A stretch of 64,000 nt of DNA from Parietichytrium sp. I65-24A. Its lineage: Eukaryota; Sar; Bigyra; Thraustochytrida; Thraustochytriidae. The notes under the pieces are model-generated. The model ran no database searches, was not told the DNA's origin, and worked only from the letters and a program-made list of their open reading frames with translations. The stretch covers positions 38,561 to 102,560 of the forward strand of contig BLSF01000097.1 of assembly GCA_012862575.1 (NCBI GenBank), written 5' to 3'. The position numbers were made by a program, and so were the translations under genes. Shown piece by piece: positions 51,183 to 61,053 of this stretch. Each line of letters begins with the position of its first letter. Position 1 is the first letter of the stretch.

Positions 51183-53784
51183 ATGGATATGCGCATTTAT
51201 TTGGTCAGCGGCCTGGAAACCTTTTTCAATACAGCTCAAAAGAGTCCAACTTTGAGCTTGACAAGGTCAGTGGTTCAATTTCGAGCCGTCAAAAGTACTT
51301 TAAACCTCAACTTGAAGTTTCAAACTTCTTTAACAAAGTCCGAAACGGATAAATAAGGTTGCTACTAATTCTAACAGTTGTACACTACCATTCACAATAC
51401 ACACTTCTACGACCAGCAAAACCATTTTGGGAATAGCCACCAGAACGATTCGCAACCTTCGCAATCCACAATTCAGACTCGGGGTGCGAGCAAACGTGGC
51501 GCTGTCCGACTTATTGGCGAAGCCTTCAACAGCGGGAGGAGGGAAAATGAATATGAACAAATGCGGGTCCACGCCACAGCTGCCCTCCACAACACCGCAG
51601 CCCAAAGCCAAAGCTTTCGTCAAGACAAGGGTGGCGGCAGCGCAAAGTCCCGTTTCGAAGAGCGGGGCTTTAAGTGCCATGGGCAGCGTACATTCACACC
51701 AAAGTATCGCGTCCTTCCTGGAGGAAGGGTTTGGGGCGAAGATGTCCCAGCGTGAAGTGGTAAAACTTGCACAGGAGACACGTACATTGAACAAGAAGAT
51801 CGAACAACTTCGAAAAGAAAATGAGTCTCTCCGTTCCGAACTTACGCAAAAGGACAAGGAAGCATCGAACCGCGACAAACTGCTTGCCGAAATGGACTCC
51901 TTGACTACAAAAATGAAGGTGAGATACGACAGGCTGACGGAAGCTATTGCGAATCTCCGCCTTGACAAAGACGGAGAGGATGGGAAAGATGGCCTACCAT
52001 CGATCAAAGCTCCAAACACAAAGCGGAAACTCCGGGTTGACTGGGGTGGTTCAAATGATGAAATGTTTAAGGCTGCGTTGAGCTCGCTTGCGCGCGAGAG
52101 GAACGAGCTTCGAAGTAGAGTACAGACGCTCGAGGCGCGCGTGGAAAAGCATGTCGCGGTACAGAACAATTTGGAGCGCGCCTTGAAGGAGAAGGAGTTT
52201 GCCGAGAAATACCAAAGCTCTTCTGCGCCTCGAGCATGTCCGTCGTGCGGGGCGCGGTGGGAGTCTTGTGGCAGTCAAGCTGGGCAGACAAAGGAAGGGG
52301 AGTTGTCCAAGGAGAACGGGCGAGATTTCGATTCGAGTGATACCAGAGTCGAAGAAGATGGTGATGTGAGCTCAGACGAGCAAGAGAAAGAGCAGACAAC
52401 AGCAAAATCAATCCTGGAGAACGCTATCAACTCTTTGGGGCTCGAGGAATTGCTCAAGAAGCCTACGTCCTTAAATCAAGAGGAGGACAATGAGGCAGCA
52501 GCAAATGGGGACAAAGCCAGTATCAAGCTTACGCGCTCTCAGGCCAACAGACTACACACGATGTTGCTGTGCTTTCAGAAAGCTGTCTTGCATGCGTTCA
52601 AGCTCTTGAACGAGGACAAGAAGGCAGTGCCAGGCTTAAACGTATTATTCGAGAACATAAGCTCCGTCGCTCCCCTTATCGCCACAGGGGCCAAACACAC
52701 CACTCTATGGGTGGTGGACCCCGAGAGGGAACAAATATGGACGCGTAGCCATCGAAAAGGTCGCGAAGTGAGATTTAGTTATGCTATTAGCGATAAAGGA
52801 GGGATCGCAGGACAAGTAGCTCGCGAAGGTGTTGTGATTGCTTTAAATAATGGCGAGCTCGGTGCCCTAAATCCCAATTATGACCCTCGGATCGACCACA
52901 TGGGATCCGCTCGCGAGTTCTTTGACAGCCGAAATGCTAGAGAACGGAATCAGAAGCAGAGCTTATTAACCATTCCGATATTCTACAATGCTGCAGAAAA
53001 TGGGGCCATGGTGCATTATGGCGAACGACTCTTGCCAAGTGCTGTTTTACAAATCTCAAAGTCAGCCTCAAAAGCAAACAACATGCAAAGTCGAGTGTTT
53101 TCTGAGGCAGAAATTCTTGCACTTAGTTTCTACGGCCAATGTGCTCACTGGGTTTTGCAAACCGCAACGCAGCTCAAGCACTTTCAGTCAGATACGGTAG
53201 CAATGCGGTCGGTGTTGGAATTTCCGCACCGGGTTCTAGGATCGCTTACATACACTGGCGCATCGAAGAGAAGCGAGGAGGCAAAATTACAACTTATGGC
53301 CGCACTCGAATGCGAAGTTGTGAGGAGTATTCCATCGGCCAAGCGAAGCAAAATCTTCGTTCTCGCCAAAAATCAAAAGTCTCCAACACTTATATACGTC
53401 TCAAGACCCAAGTCGTACGAATCTGAAGGCGCTGGCAACGTCACAGACTATGGCGAACATTGCGCCAGAACTGTTTGCACCACTTCATCAGGACTGGCAG
53501 GACAAATTGCAACCGAAGAGATGGTCGTCTGTCTCCAAGACGCTTACAATAATCCGCGATTCAATGCGAACATTGATTTGGAATGCGACGGCCTTGCCCT
53601 GGTTTGCTTTCCTATCTACGAAGAGAATGTCGGGCGAGAAAAATCGCTCTATGGCGTCGTGCAAGTGGCAATGCCAGTCCCTAATCGCTCGCATGATCGC
53701 ATTCTCGGTTTTGTGAAGGAGCAGCTCGAGCAACAGATATGCCTGAGCGTTGGATACGCTCAAGTCCCTTTAAACATCGTCTAG
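51183..53784 (+). CDS. GAF-domain coiled-coil protein
   Basis: Modelled as 51183-51265 plus 51378-53784. The 112-bp intron (GTCAGT donor, CTAACAG acceptor with a good branch site) joins in phase to 829 aa. Without exon 1 the first ATG in the long frame is about 170 bp further in (51547). N-terminal residues 1-150 are low in structure. A coiled coil (VVKLAQETRTLNKKIEQLRK... and a second near 250) is followed by a CPSCGARW element. Two GAF-like domains occupy the C-terminal half: one at about 400-600 (SYAISDKGGIAGQVAREG, LLTIPIFYN) and one at about 610-820 (TTSSGLAGQIATEEMVVCLQ, LVCFPIY). GAF pairs bind cyclic nucleotides or mediate dimers; no output enzyme domain is present, so the function is open. 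Confidence 0.78.
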
Positions 53785-53846
53785 CTTGCTAGTAGTTTAA
53801 AAGAAGAAAACGTGCAGTGTACATTGCCCAGTCACCCTCCCTCTCC

Positions 53847-54152
53847 TCACGCTTGATCCCCGTTGTCTCGAGGTTTTGCTTCTTCGGGAGAGGAGGCCTC
53901 GTCTTGCACGGCGCTGCTGTTCTTTGTGTCTTCTTCCGACTCCTCCAGTTTCAGCTTGGCAAGAAACTCCTTGGGATCGTATATGACTCGCAACAAAAGC
54001 GAGCAGCTGGGGCACGGAGCAAGGTCTTCCTCGTACATAAGGTCCTCCACCATGATGCTGAACGAGTCGCCACAGGGACATGGAAACTCATAAGAGTCTC
54101 TCTCCTCCACGAACTCCATGTCAAGAAGCTCGACGTCATCCCAAGCAGCCAT
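53847..54152 (-). CDS. DPH3: DPH3/KTI11, CSL-type zinc protein
   Basis: An electron carrier for diphthamide synthesis on eEF2 and, with Elongator, for tRNA wobble modification. It has 101 residues from the ATG at 54152, chosen because MAAWDDVELLDMEF aligns with the family's start; the frame also has an upstream ATG (54305) with no family similarity. Four Cys bind zinc/iron: C25 and C27 in YEFPCPCGDSFSI, C47 and C50 in APCPSCSLLLRVIYD, the CSL signature. The tail after residue 65 is acidic and longer than in yeast (82 aa). Confidence 0.94.
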   Translation of the reverse strand: MAAWDDVELLDMEFVEERDSYEFPCPCGDSFSIMVEDLMYEEDLAPCPSCSLLLRVIYDPKEFLAKLKLEESEEDTKNSSAVQDEASSPEEAKPRDNGDQA

Positions 54153-54690
54153 TTTCCGCAGCCTTGTTCTCGCGAAGCTCTGCTCTCCGGCCTTGTCCTG
54201 CTGCTCCGAAGGTGCGGCAATATTCGGATTTCGCTTGGTGTGCTGTGCGCTGTGATGTTCTGTGCACGCTTTGCGCCTTTCCTCCAACCAAAAATATGAC
54301 GTCATCAGTGTTTGGGCTAGATTAGCTTTTCTCTATCAGATTTTCCCTGCAGTACACAAGTGACGGAAGCATGTACAGATTTCCCTAGTCGCGCAAGGGT
54401 CTCCTCTTCGCAAAATTTGCTCCGTCTGAGTCTTTTGAGGACAACGAGTTTGAAAATGAATCTGTAACCAGGTCGTTGCTTTTCGTTTGGCAGTCTGGAT
54501 TGTCTGGATGATAAATATCAGCGCAGTGAATATCTACGTTACCGGTAGCTTTAAATTGCAGAATGCAGAAGTTAGCAAGAATAGAATTTGATGAGCTCAA
54601 CTGAGAGGCTGTATTTCGAACATGTAGTTGGTACATATACAATCTAAAAAAGAATGAGGTTCAATAGAGAGCAAGACGAGACGTTCTCCG
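54153..54690. other. Spacer downstream of the CCDC113 homologue
   Basis: 538 bp between two minus-strand genes. A 70-codon frame at 54390-54602 would join in phase to CCDC113 through a GTGTGA donor and CTCAG acceptor, as an alternative C-terminus. Known CCDC113 proteins end soon after the WxRKVEIA motif, so I treat it as 3' UTR. Confidence 0.45.
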
Positions 54691-55810
54691 TCACACCTTT
54701 TGAGCCCGAGCATTTGACGATGCGCTCCCAGCGCTGGACGATATCGCGGCAATTTCCACCTTTCTTGACCAATCTTTGACAGCGGACCTCAATTCATACA
54801 TTTCTGCTTTTTGCCCGACATAATCTAGGACGTGAGGCATGTCTGCGCTTTTGCCCGCTGCTTCGGAGAGCTTTCGCCCAGCGTTCTCTGCTTTTACAAT
54901 TTCTGCGCCAACTTTGTTGATATCTTGTCTAATTTTTTCTAGCAGGTCCTTCCTTGATCCGATCTCCTTGCGGAGCCATTCTGCCTCAGAAATTAGCGTG
55001 TTGAGTTTCTTTTTGAGATTGTTTAGCACCTGGACGGTGCTTCCAGTAGTCATTTTAAGCTTCAGAAGCTCTTGATTTCGCTCCTCAATTTTTGCCACAT
55101 ACTGCTTGTTCTCAATCTGAAGCTGGTGAAAGTCAATATAGTGCAGAACGTCGCCCATTTCCTCCTTTTGCTTGAGCTGGGCGTCCACCTTTTGAATCAA
55201 ACCTTTCAAGGTGACGTTCTTCAGTCTCAATTTCTCGATAGTGGAGTCCTTTTGTTTCAACTTGTCCTCCATGTATCTCACCACCTTTTCAGCCATTGTT
55301 TTACCAGTGCGCATATTTTCTGCCCCGACCACAATGTCACGCTTGAATTCATATGCATCCTTTTTCAGGTCCGCAATTCGTATATCTGTCTCCTCCAGGA
55401 CAGCTTTGAGGGTGTCCACAAGCTTCTCCGAGTTCATCTTTGTGGTTTCGATTTCCTTCTGTAACATCTCAAATTCTCCGTTTGCGATAGTCAGCTTCTC
55501 GTCGACGGTGAGAGTAGACCTTTCCCGGCCTTTACGCTTTCGTGCGCGACTCTGCGGGTCATCGCCAGCTCCGGACTCCTTGAATCGTGCCAGGTGGGAC
55601 GAAAACAGGTCATTCTCCTGTTGCAGCCTTTTGTTGGCTCTGAGCAGTTCCTCCAGCTGCGCGTCACGAGAGGGCAGTCACAGTCACAGACACGGACAGA
55701 CACACACACATGCTCGTTAGTTGCCCCTCGCACCAGCGAAAAAAGCACGTCAGACTCAGACAGCAGTGTCTTCAACTTACCTCTTCTTCCTTCGCGCTGT
55801 GTGACGACAT
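54691..55810 (-). CDS. CCDC113: CCDC113 (FAP263) homologue
   Basis: A ciliary coiled-coil protein near the base of radial spoke 3 and the nexin-dynein complex, partner of CCDC96. The exons are 55781-55810 and 54691-55656. The 124-bp intron (GTAAGT donor, GCGCAG acceptor), phase 0, gives 331 aa. Exon 1 encodes only ten residues but supplies the ATG that the long exon lacks. Matching family strings are LTVDEKLTIANGEFEMLQKE, MAEKVVRYMEDKLKQKDSTIEKLRLKN (read in two halves), QLKQKEEMGDVLHYIDFHQL, IENKQYVAKIEERNQELLKL and the closing DWSRKVEIA. Coiled coil spans nearly the whole length. Confidence 0.9.
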
Positions 55811-56479
55811 CTTGGTCTTCAGGACCACACACCTTGCGTCCAGCCCCCGCAGCCGTGATGACGATGACGACGACGCAAATTCTGCGCGCGCGCCTTTCTC
55901 GTTGCTGTTGTGGCCTGCGCTCAACGCACAACGATTTTGTCTCATCAGAGATCCGTTTGGAGTACTTACTGCCAGTGCCAGTGCCAGTGCCATGCTAGTG
56001 CTAATCGATAGAGTAGACCCTATCTATGGCCTCACGTACTTTCTACTAACAGTAAATTAATCTTAGAACTGAAAGGCTGGATGATTGGGACAAACCAGTT
56101 CAGCAGAATCGTTATCTCAAAATCGACGTGAAGATTTCTTTTAAATTTCGCTGTTGTGCTGCGCCTGGTTTCCTTTTCCAACACCACGTGCCGCAAACAA
56201 AAGTGAGAAGCAAAGATGTTAGAAGAGATTGGAAATTCGGAATTCCGACTGTTTGCTTTCGAAGATGTGTCAACCTTCCGCCTATCGTTATAATGAGTGG
56301 CGAAAAAGATGCATGCGATATCTGGGGCGGAGAGCATTTGCATGCAGACGGATAAGCAGTCAGGCAGGAACAAGTCATTTAAAAAAAAGGAGTGATGACA
56401 CACAAAGCAATTGATTCAAGATTATATATGTACACGCCAAAGTACTGCATTTATTTTGGGGGTGTGTGTGTGTGTTGCA
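55811..56479. other. Spacer between CCDC113 and FPGS
   Basis: 669 bp with no supported gene. A GTGCCA/CAGTGC repeat lies at about 55970-55992 and a (GT)n run at 56462-56473, next to the FPGS stop. Confidence 0.55.
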
Positions 56480-58114
56480 TCAGGAGCTACTCGCAGAAAG
56501 TAGTTCTGGGGCACTCAAGATGTCCTGAATGCGGATTTGCTCGTTTGAGGGAGATTCCTCTGTAAGAACAGCCTTGTGAGTAATGCCTTCGGGATCAATT
56601 GGGTGCGGCATATCCAACAAAGCCCTAGCCTCCGTCATCATAAAGACGCTGCCGCAAAACAAAGTTATGGAAGAAGTTTCCGGAGCTGCCTGATGAATAG
56701 TTCTGAAGCTTTCTGTGAGGTCCGGTGCCGTCGTCGCACGCGGCCCTCCTTTCAAGTCCGCAAGCTGCGAATTCCACTCCTCAAGCATGGTGCTTCGGCC
56801 CTGGGCTCGGGAAGTCTTAGCTTCTGTGAACACTACAAGGTCAAGCCATTCAGCGTTGTCCTGCAGTACCTTGATGCATCCTGCAACGTCTTTGTCAGAA
56901 GAGAGCGCCATGACGACATTTACTCGACACTGCTTTTTCCCGGAGAGCGGCAAGCCCAGCCTTTGTTGCAGACCTGCGAATTCCTTGTGAAAGGTGCGAA
57001 ACAAAAATTCAAGGGCTTGAGGGTTGTGCGCGACATCGAGAAGGAACAAATGTCCGCGTGAGGCAGCCCAGCGGTCGACAACCTGAAAGCGACAAGGAGG
57101 GCGAGACTTCAGCGCTTCTGCTATCTTGTGCCTCGTAGTGTCGTATCCGAGCAAGTCAAGGACACTACGGGCAAGCTTTGTGTTGACCTCATTATAGTCC
57201 TGAACATCATGCAGGGCTTCCGAAGGCAAGGTATGCATCGGCGCCCCGACGCGATCGCAGACCTCTTTCACGGTCCTCTGTGGAACAGTTGGGCCAATGA
57301 GCATCGGCGAACCAGCCTTTGCGATACCTGCCTTTTCCCAAGCAATTTGCTCCACGGTGTTGCCAAGAATTCTAATGTGCTCCAGTCCAACACTGCTAAT
57401 TACCGTTGCAAGTGGGGAGGTTACGATGTTGGTGGAGTCGAGGCGCCCTCCCAAGCCTATCTCCAACACCACCACATCACAATTCTGACTTGCAAAGTAT
57501 TTGAATGCAAGCGCAGTGGTGTACTCGAAGAAAGTCGTGGGTATCTCCTCCTCCTTTGAAACTCTAATCAATTCTGACACGATCCTTGTGACATCCTCCT
57601 CGCTTATTAGTTCGCCGTTCACCTGAATTCGTTCGCGGAAGCAAGAGATATGAGGCGAGGTGAATAAGCCGATCCGTAAGCCGCTTTCCTCCAAAGCTCT
57701 CGCGATCTTGTAGCACACGCTTCCTTTTCCATTCGAACCCGTCACGTGCACAACTTTGAGTTTCTGAGAGGGCGACCCGATCGCGCTGTCCAGTTTGCTG
57801 ATATTGCTTAACCCCATCTTGACAGCATTTAACTTATCGTTCGCCGTGTATATCTCCTGAAGCAGCTCCGGGTAACTCTTACTCAGTCGCGCAACGGCAA
57901 GCGACCGAAATTGGAAGCGGTGAAACACCGGCCACTTCACCTCCCGTCGCAGGAGTTGATGAGCTCGCATCTTGTGTTCAATTCCCTGTGCCACCGATTG
58001 ACCCCGTCCTTTGCAAATGCGAACCCACTTTCGGTGTTTGCACAGCTCACGCTGCGGCAGAAGCCTCGATCTCAAGCATGAGCGCTTGCTCTTGGTTGTG
58101 TGCCTGGCGTGCAT
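56480..58114 (-). CDS. Folylpolyglutamate synthase / dihydrofolate synthase
   Basis: A Mur-ligase-type enzyme that adds glutamates to folate (FPGS) and, in some lineages, glutamate to dihydropteroate (DHFS). It has 544 residues from ATG, intronless. The P-loop VTGSNGKGS lies at about 125-133. The folate-binding FTSPHISCFRERIQVNG follows (about 151-167), then VLEIGLGGRLDSTN and the LEHIRILGNTVEQIAWEKAG motif. The C-terminal domain has DVAHNPQALEF. The first about 60 residues are Arg/Lys-rich and precede the family core, consistent with a mitochondrial presequence. The core resembles the shorter bacterial FolC type, so either activity is possible. Divergent from the PX gene. Confidence 0.92.
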   Translation of the reverse strand: MHARHTTKSKRSCLRSRLLPQRELCKHRKWVRICKGRGQSVAQGIEHKMRAHQLLRREVKWPVFHRFQFRSLAVARLSKSYPELLQEIYTANDKLNAVKMGLSNISKLDSAIGSPSQKLKVVHVTGSNGKGSVCYKIARALEESGLRIGLFTSPHISCFRERIQVNGELISEEDVTRIVSELIRVSKEEEIPTTFFEYTTALAFKYFASQNCDVVVLEIGLGGRLDSTNIVTSPLATVISSVGLEHIRILGNTVEQIAWEKAGIAKAGSPMLIGPTVPQRTVKEVCDRVGAPMHTLPSEALHDVQDYNEVNTKLARSVLDLLGYDTTRHKIAEALKSRPPCRFQVVDRWAASRGHLFLLDVAHNPQALEFLFRTFHKEFAGLQQRLGLPLSGKKQCRVNVVMALSSDKDVAGCIKVLQDNAEWLDLVVFTEAKTSRAQGRSTMLEEWNSQLADLKGGPRATTAPDLTESFRTIHQAAPETSSITLFCGSVFMMTEARALLDMPHPIDPEGITHKAVLTEESPSNEQIRIQDILSAPELLSASSS

Positions 58115-58821
58115 GTCGAACCCCGCACTGAAGGAGGAGACCTGGGTCCCTTATCAATGACGAGAAGAGAAGCTATCAACTATACCGCCAAAACATAGTA
58201 TGGTTGAAGCCATATTCTTACAAAACCTTGGCTTCGCAGCCTGGGGCAGGCTGCAGGCTGATATCTATTTCTCGAACTACTAATCGTCGAGTAAAGAAGG
58301 TGATGCTTTCTAGTAGCTTGACGTAGGGAACAAATCGAACGAAACCATTGTGCTCCTAGTTTCGCCGTATTCGTCCTCTCCGAGTCACTCTCAGAAACGG
58401 AACCAAAGACGATGGGCATATATGGGCATGGGCAACGTGGGGATCAAAGATGGTGAGAGCCAAACCTCAGAAGTGAGAAGCGCTTGCACTGTCGGCGCAC
58501 TCGACCAATCGACATGATTTCTTTGTTTGGCTTCACTTTACATAGTTTGTGTACACAAACAGTACAGCACACTTACTACTACCAATCGCATTGCGAACAT
58601 GACAAGGTACTAAATTCTAGTAATTAGTTAGTACTCTTGCGAGGACCTATAGGAGTTGATAAAGGGGTGCTCCGACTTGGAGGAAAGGTGGGCACCGTAA
58701 CGGTGACGGTACTGGCAGCGAGCAATCCCTTGGACGGAAGTGCGAGGACGGTCTCTTTCCTCCAGTTCTGTAGGCCGTGCCAAACAAAAACTCTTGGAGC
58801 GCGGCTGCCTCGTAGAGTGTG
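58115..58821. promoter_or_regulatory. Divergent spacer, FPGS / PX protein
   Basis: 707 bp between head-to-head starts. Split half-sites of the recurrent palindrome (GGTACTAAA ... TTAGTACTC) lie at about 58605-58636. No exon was recognised. Confidence 0.4.
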
Positions 58822-59844
58822 ATGCTTCACTCTCACACAGGCTCACTGTTGCACCGCCGAGGGGGCCGCGGCGGCGGGCAGAGAAGCTCACCAACTGTGG
58901 AGGAAGGCCCAAGGAGGGTCCCGAAAGAGTTGGCTGCTCAAACGCAATTAGGCAAGGTACTAAGAGACGTGGCAAACCATCCACAGGTAATATTGGATTC
59001 GAAGGTTGTCGGCGGAGAGCTTGAGGAAAATGAACACGACAAACACGTGGAGTACGTGATATCTTGTTCCTTGAAGACAGAGCAACACACCCGGCGCTAC
59101 ACCGAGTTTAAAGAGCTTGACTCGGCATTACGAGCCAAGTTTCCACACTTGGCCCTCCCACATCTCCCTGACGTATCCTGGCGCTTTAAATTGTTCAACC
59201 GCCGTACTTTGGATCCATCCTATGTCGCTTCCAAAGGCAGGCTACTGAACGACTATTTGCACGAAATCTCAAAGATACGAGAAGTGCGCTCTTCCCCAGA
59301 ATTTCTCGCCTTCATACTGTGCCCTAAAAAGAAACTCAGCGCGGGGGATGGGCCCCACCTCTTATATGGGCAGAAAACCGCCTTGGCAGCCGACGAAGAG
59401 GAAGGCCAGGGAAGGATGCCGGAGTCTGGCGCTGTGCAAGCCAATACAAAATCGAAATTTGTTCGATGCGATGCAGGCTTCAGCTCTGACGAAGAATTTC
59501 CAGAGTCAGACCTTGACAAAACAGATGTAGGAGGCGACCTACTCTCTCACGCTCGGTTGACTGTTTCTGAGCACCCTTTCCTTTCCAAGTTAGTTTCGAA
59601 GAGACAGCCAGTCACCTTTCCGGCATATCAGACCCGAAACGAGCTCCAGACTACGTCCTCCATCATTATTCATTTTGCGCGATTCAGTACTGATATGTGC
59701 TTTGATATCATCTCATTGGACGGGAATACAAATATTATCAAGGGTAAAACAACTTTAGACGGTCATGTGCTGCGACTGGATGCACAGATCACAAGCATCC
59801 AACCTCTCACTGGCCAAGCCATGATCACCACTGTACATGCTTAG
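58822..59844 (+). CDS. PX-domain protein
   Basis: 340 residues from ATG at 58822. The first 40 residues are Gly/Arg/Pro-rich. A phox-homology domain spans about 50-165: HVEYVISCSLKTEQHTRRYTEFKELDSAL with the Arg-Arg-Tyr phosphoinositide site, LPHLPDVSW in the PxxP loop position, and LLNDYLHEI with the final SPEFLAFIL. PX domains bind PI3P on endosomes, so a sorting-nexin-like role is likely. The C-terminal half is acidic, then a beta-rich segment (TTSSIIIHFARFSTDMCFDII...) of unknown kind. No BAR domain is visible. Confidence 0.82.
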   Translation: MLHSHTGSLLHRRGGRGGGQRSSPTVEEGPRRVPKELAAQTQLGKVLRDVANHPQVILDSKVVGGELEENEHDKHVEYVISCSLKTEQHTRRYTEFKELDSALRAKFPHLALPHLPDVSWRFKLFNRRTLDPSYVASKGRLLNDYLHEISKIREVRSSPEFLAFILCPKKKLSAGDGPHLLYGQKTALAADEEEGQGRMPESGAVQANTKSKFVRCDAGFSSDEEFPESDLDKTDVGGDLLSHARLTVSEHPFLSKLVSKRQPVTFPAYQTRNELQTTSSIIIHFARFSTDMCFDIISLDGNTNIIKGKTTLDGHVLRLDAQITSIQPLTGQAMITTVHA

Positions 59845-60000
59845 GCGAGCCACGTATATTTTGTAGGACGTGAAAGGCTTCTCAATTTCTCAAATTGTCA
59901 GTTCAAATTGGTGTTCTTTCGCGTTGTCCCAAGACACTTTACCTTTTCCCTACGCGTCGCCCCGCCAAGAAGCGAAGGACACGGGGCAAAAGTCTCGGAA

Positions 60001-60258
60001 CTAAGCGGGCCGTCGTTTTTGGAGGCGACTAGTCTTAGCCAACTCAAGAGCTTTCTGTTGCGTCTCACTCTCGAGGATCTTACTCGGGTGCTTTATGTAC
60101 ACATAAATCTTAACTGGCTTCGGCCATTGCATTATCTTCATTGTGCACGAATTCAAGTACGCAAGGCGTGTTAGGTTTTGGTGAAGCACGTGTTGCCATA
60201 TTGCTGCGATACTATTTGGGAATGTTGACGATGTCTGATAGTAGCACTGGTTATCCAT
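60001..60258 (-). CDS. Possible small protein (85 aa), doubtful
   Basis: An ATG-initiated frame whose second half is protein-like (MQWPKPVKIYVYIKHPSKIL... ending in a basic tail LQKRRPA). No family is recognised. It may be the last exon of a split gene, whose upstream part would fall near the Fanzor fragment. Its stop lies about 155 bp from the end of the PX gene. Confidence 0.28.
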   Translation of the reverse strand: MDNQCYYQTSSTFPNSIAAIWQHVLHQNLTRLAYLNSCTMKIMQWPKPVKIYVYIKHPSKILESETQQKALELAKTSRLQKRRPA

Positions 60259-60483
60259 CCAAATGGTACGCTGACTAAATTTACCATACTACCTAAGAAA
60301 AATAAGCCTTAAGAAGATCAAGCTCGAGTGGCTTTGTTGGTTGACGATACATTCCAATTCTTTGATTGAAACGATCACGAGGATCGAACTCAGAATTGGA
60401 CTCTCACAACCGCAATCTCTTCTTCACAAGAAAGGGGGTAAGTTCAACGGAAAGTGCATAACAAATGCGCACCCTTGTTTGTT

Positions 60484-60747
60484 TCAATTGTTGAGAAACT
60501 GTTCGTTCAATGTAAGGTATTTCAAAAGAATGTTATTGGCTCCGTTCGCGTCGCGATCGCTGATGTTGTGGCACCTGTTGCAATTGAAAGTCTTGGAGGA
60601 TTTAAGATGATGATCAAGGGTGCCACACATTCCGCACGTTTTTGAAGCGTACATTTCGTCACATTCGATGACGGCCGTCCAGTCGTTCAAAGAGGCGCGT
60701 GAAACGAGTCTTTGTCGAAAACGATAAGGAGCCCAAGTGCACATCAT
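60484..60747 (-). pseudogene. Fanzor / TnpB-like C-terminal fragment
   Basis: An 87-codon open segment matching the C-terminal third of the OrfB/TnpB-Fanzor nuclease family, RNA-guided DNA endonucleases of IS200/605-type and eukaryotic transposons. It starts at the hallmark W-x-x-YRFRQRL, continues with DEMYASKTCGMCG and FNCNRCHN (four Cys of the zinc ribbon, CxxC...CxxC), and ends with SDRDANGANNILL. That last string carries the final RuvC aspartate and the NGA.NI motif. The wedge, REC and RuvC-I/II parts (first Asp and Glu) are absent upstream, where a different GC-rich frame abuts. So this is a truncated, presumably inactive copy or the last exon of a broken gene. No terminal repeats or guide RNA were recognised. 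Confidence 0.8.
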
Positions 60748-61053
60748 GCGTACACCTCCTGGTTGCCGCCCACCTCCACGCGCCACTGGAGGTTCAGCGG
60801 GTTGCCGTTAGCCGCAATCCCATCGGCGGTTCCGTCAGCGGTATCGTCCCAGACCCAGGCGGAGTAGTCCTCCGCCACTCCCTTCCTCGGGCTGCTTCCC
60901 CAGCGAATCTGCGCTCTGCACGGGCCGGTACTTGCGCGCGTGGGTGCCGTCGTAGAGCGCGCCGTCCAGGTAAAACACGAGCGGCAGGTCGCTCACGAGG
61001 GGCGCGAAACGCCGAAAGTTAATACCAGCCCCGGCCCTGAGAAGTTGATACAT
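60744..61053 (-). pseudogene. GC-rich broken reading frame, possibly foreign
   Basis: Immediately upstream of the Fanzor fragment on the same strand. From 61053 one frame (INFRRFAPLVSDLPLVFYLD...) runs with strongly G/C-ending codons to about 60880. The same codon style then continues in the next frame from 60878 (VAEDYSAWVWDDTADG...) to a stop at 60744, which overlaps the ATGATG of the Fanzor fragment. This suggests one former gene with a single-base frameshift. The family is not recognised. G/C at third positions is much higher than in neighbouring genes, hinting at bacterial or large-virus origin. I make no attempt to restore it. Confidence 0.45.

Noticed and set aside
54390-54602. Alternative last exon for CCDC113
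   Set aside because: Open and in phase, but family members end near the existing stop and the donor GTGTGA is weak.
60370-60420. tRNA-like T-arm (GTTCGATCC on the minus strand) downstream of the Fanzor fragment
   Set aside because: The T stem has mismatches and no matching D, anticodon or acceptor stems can be drawn around it.
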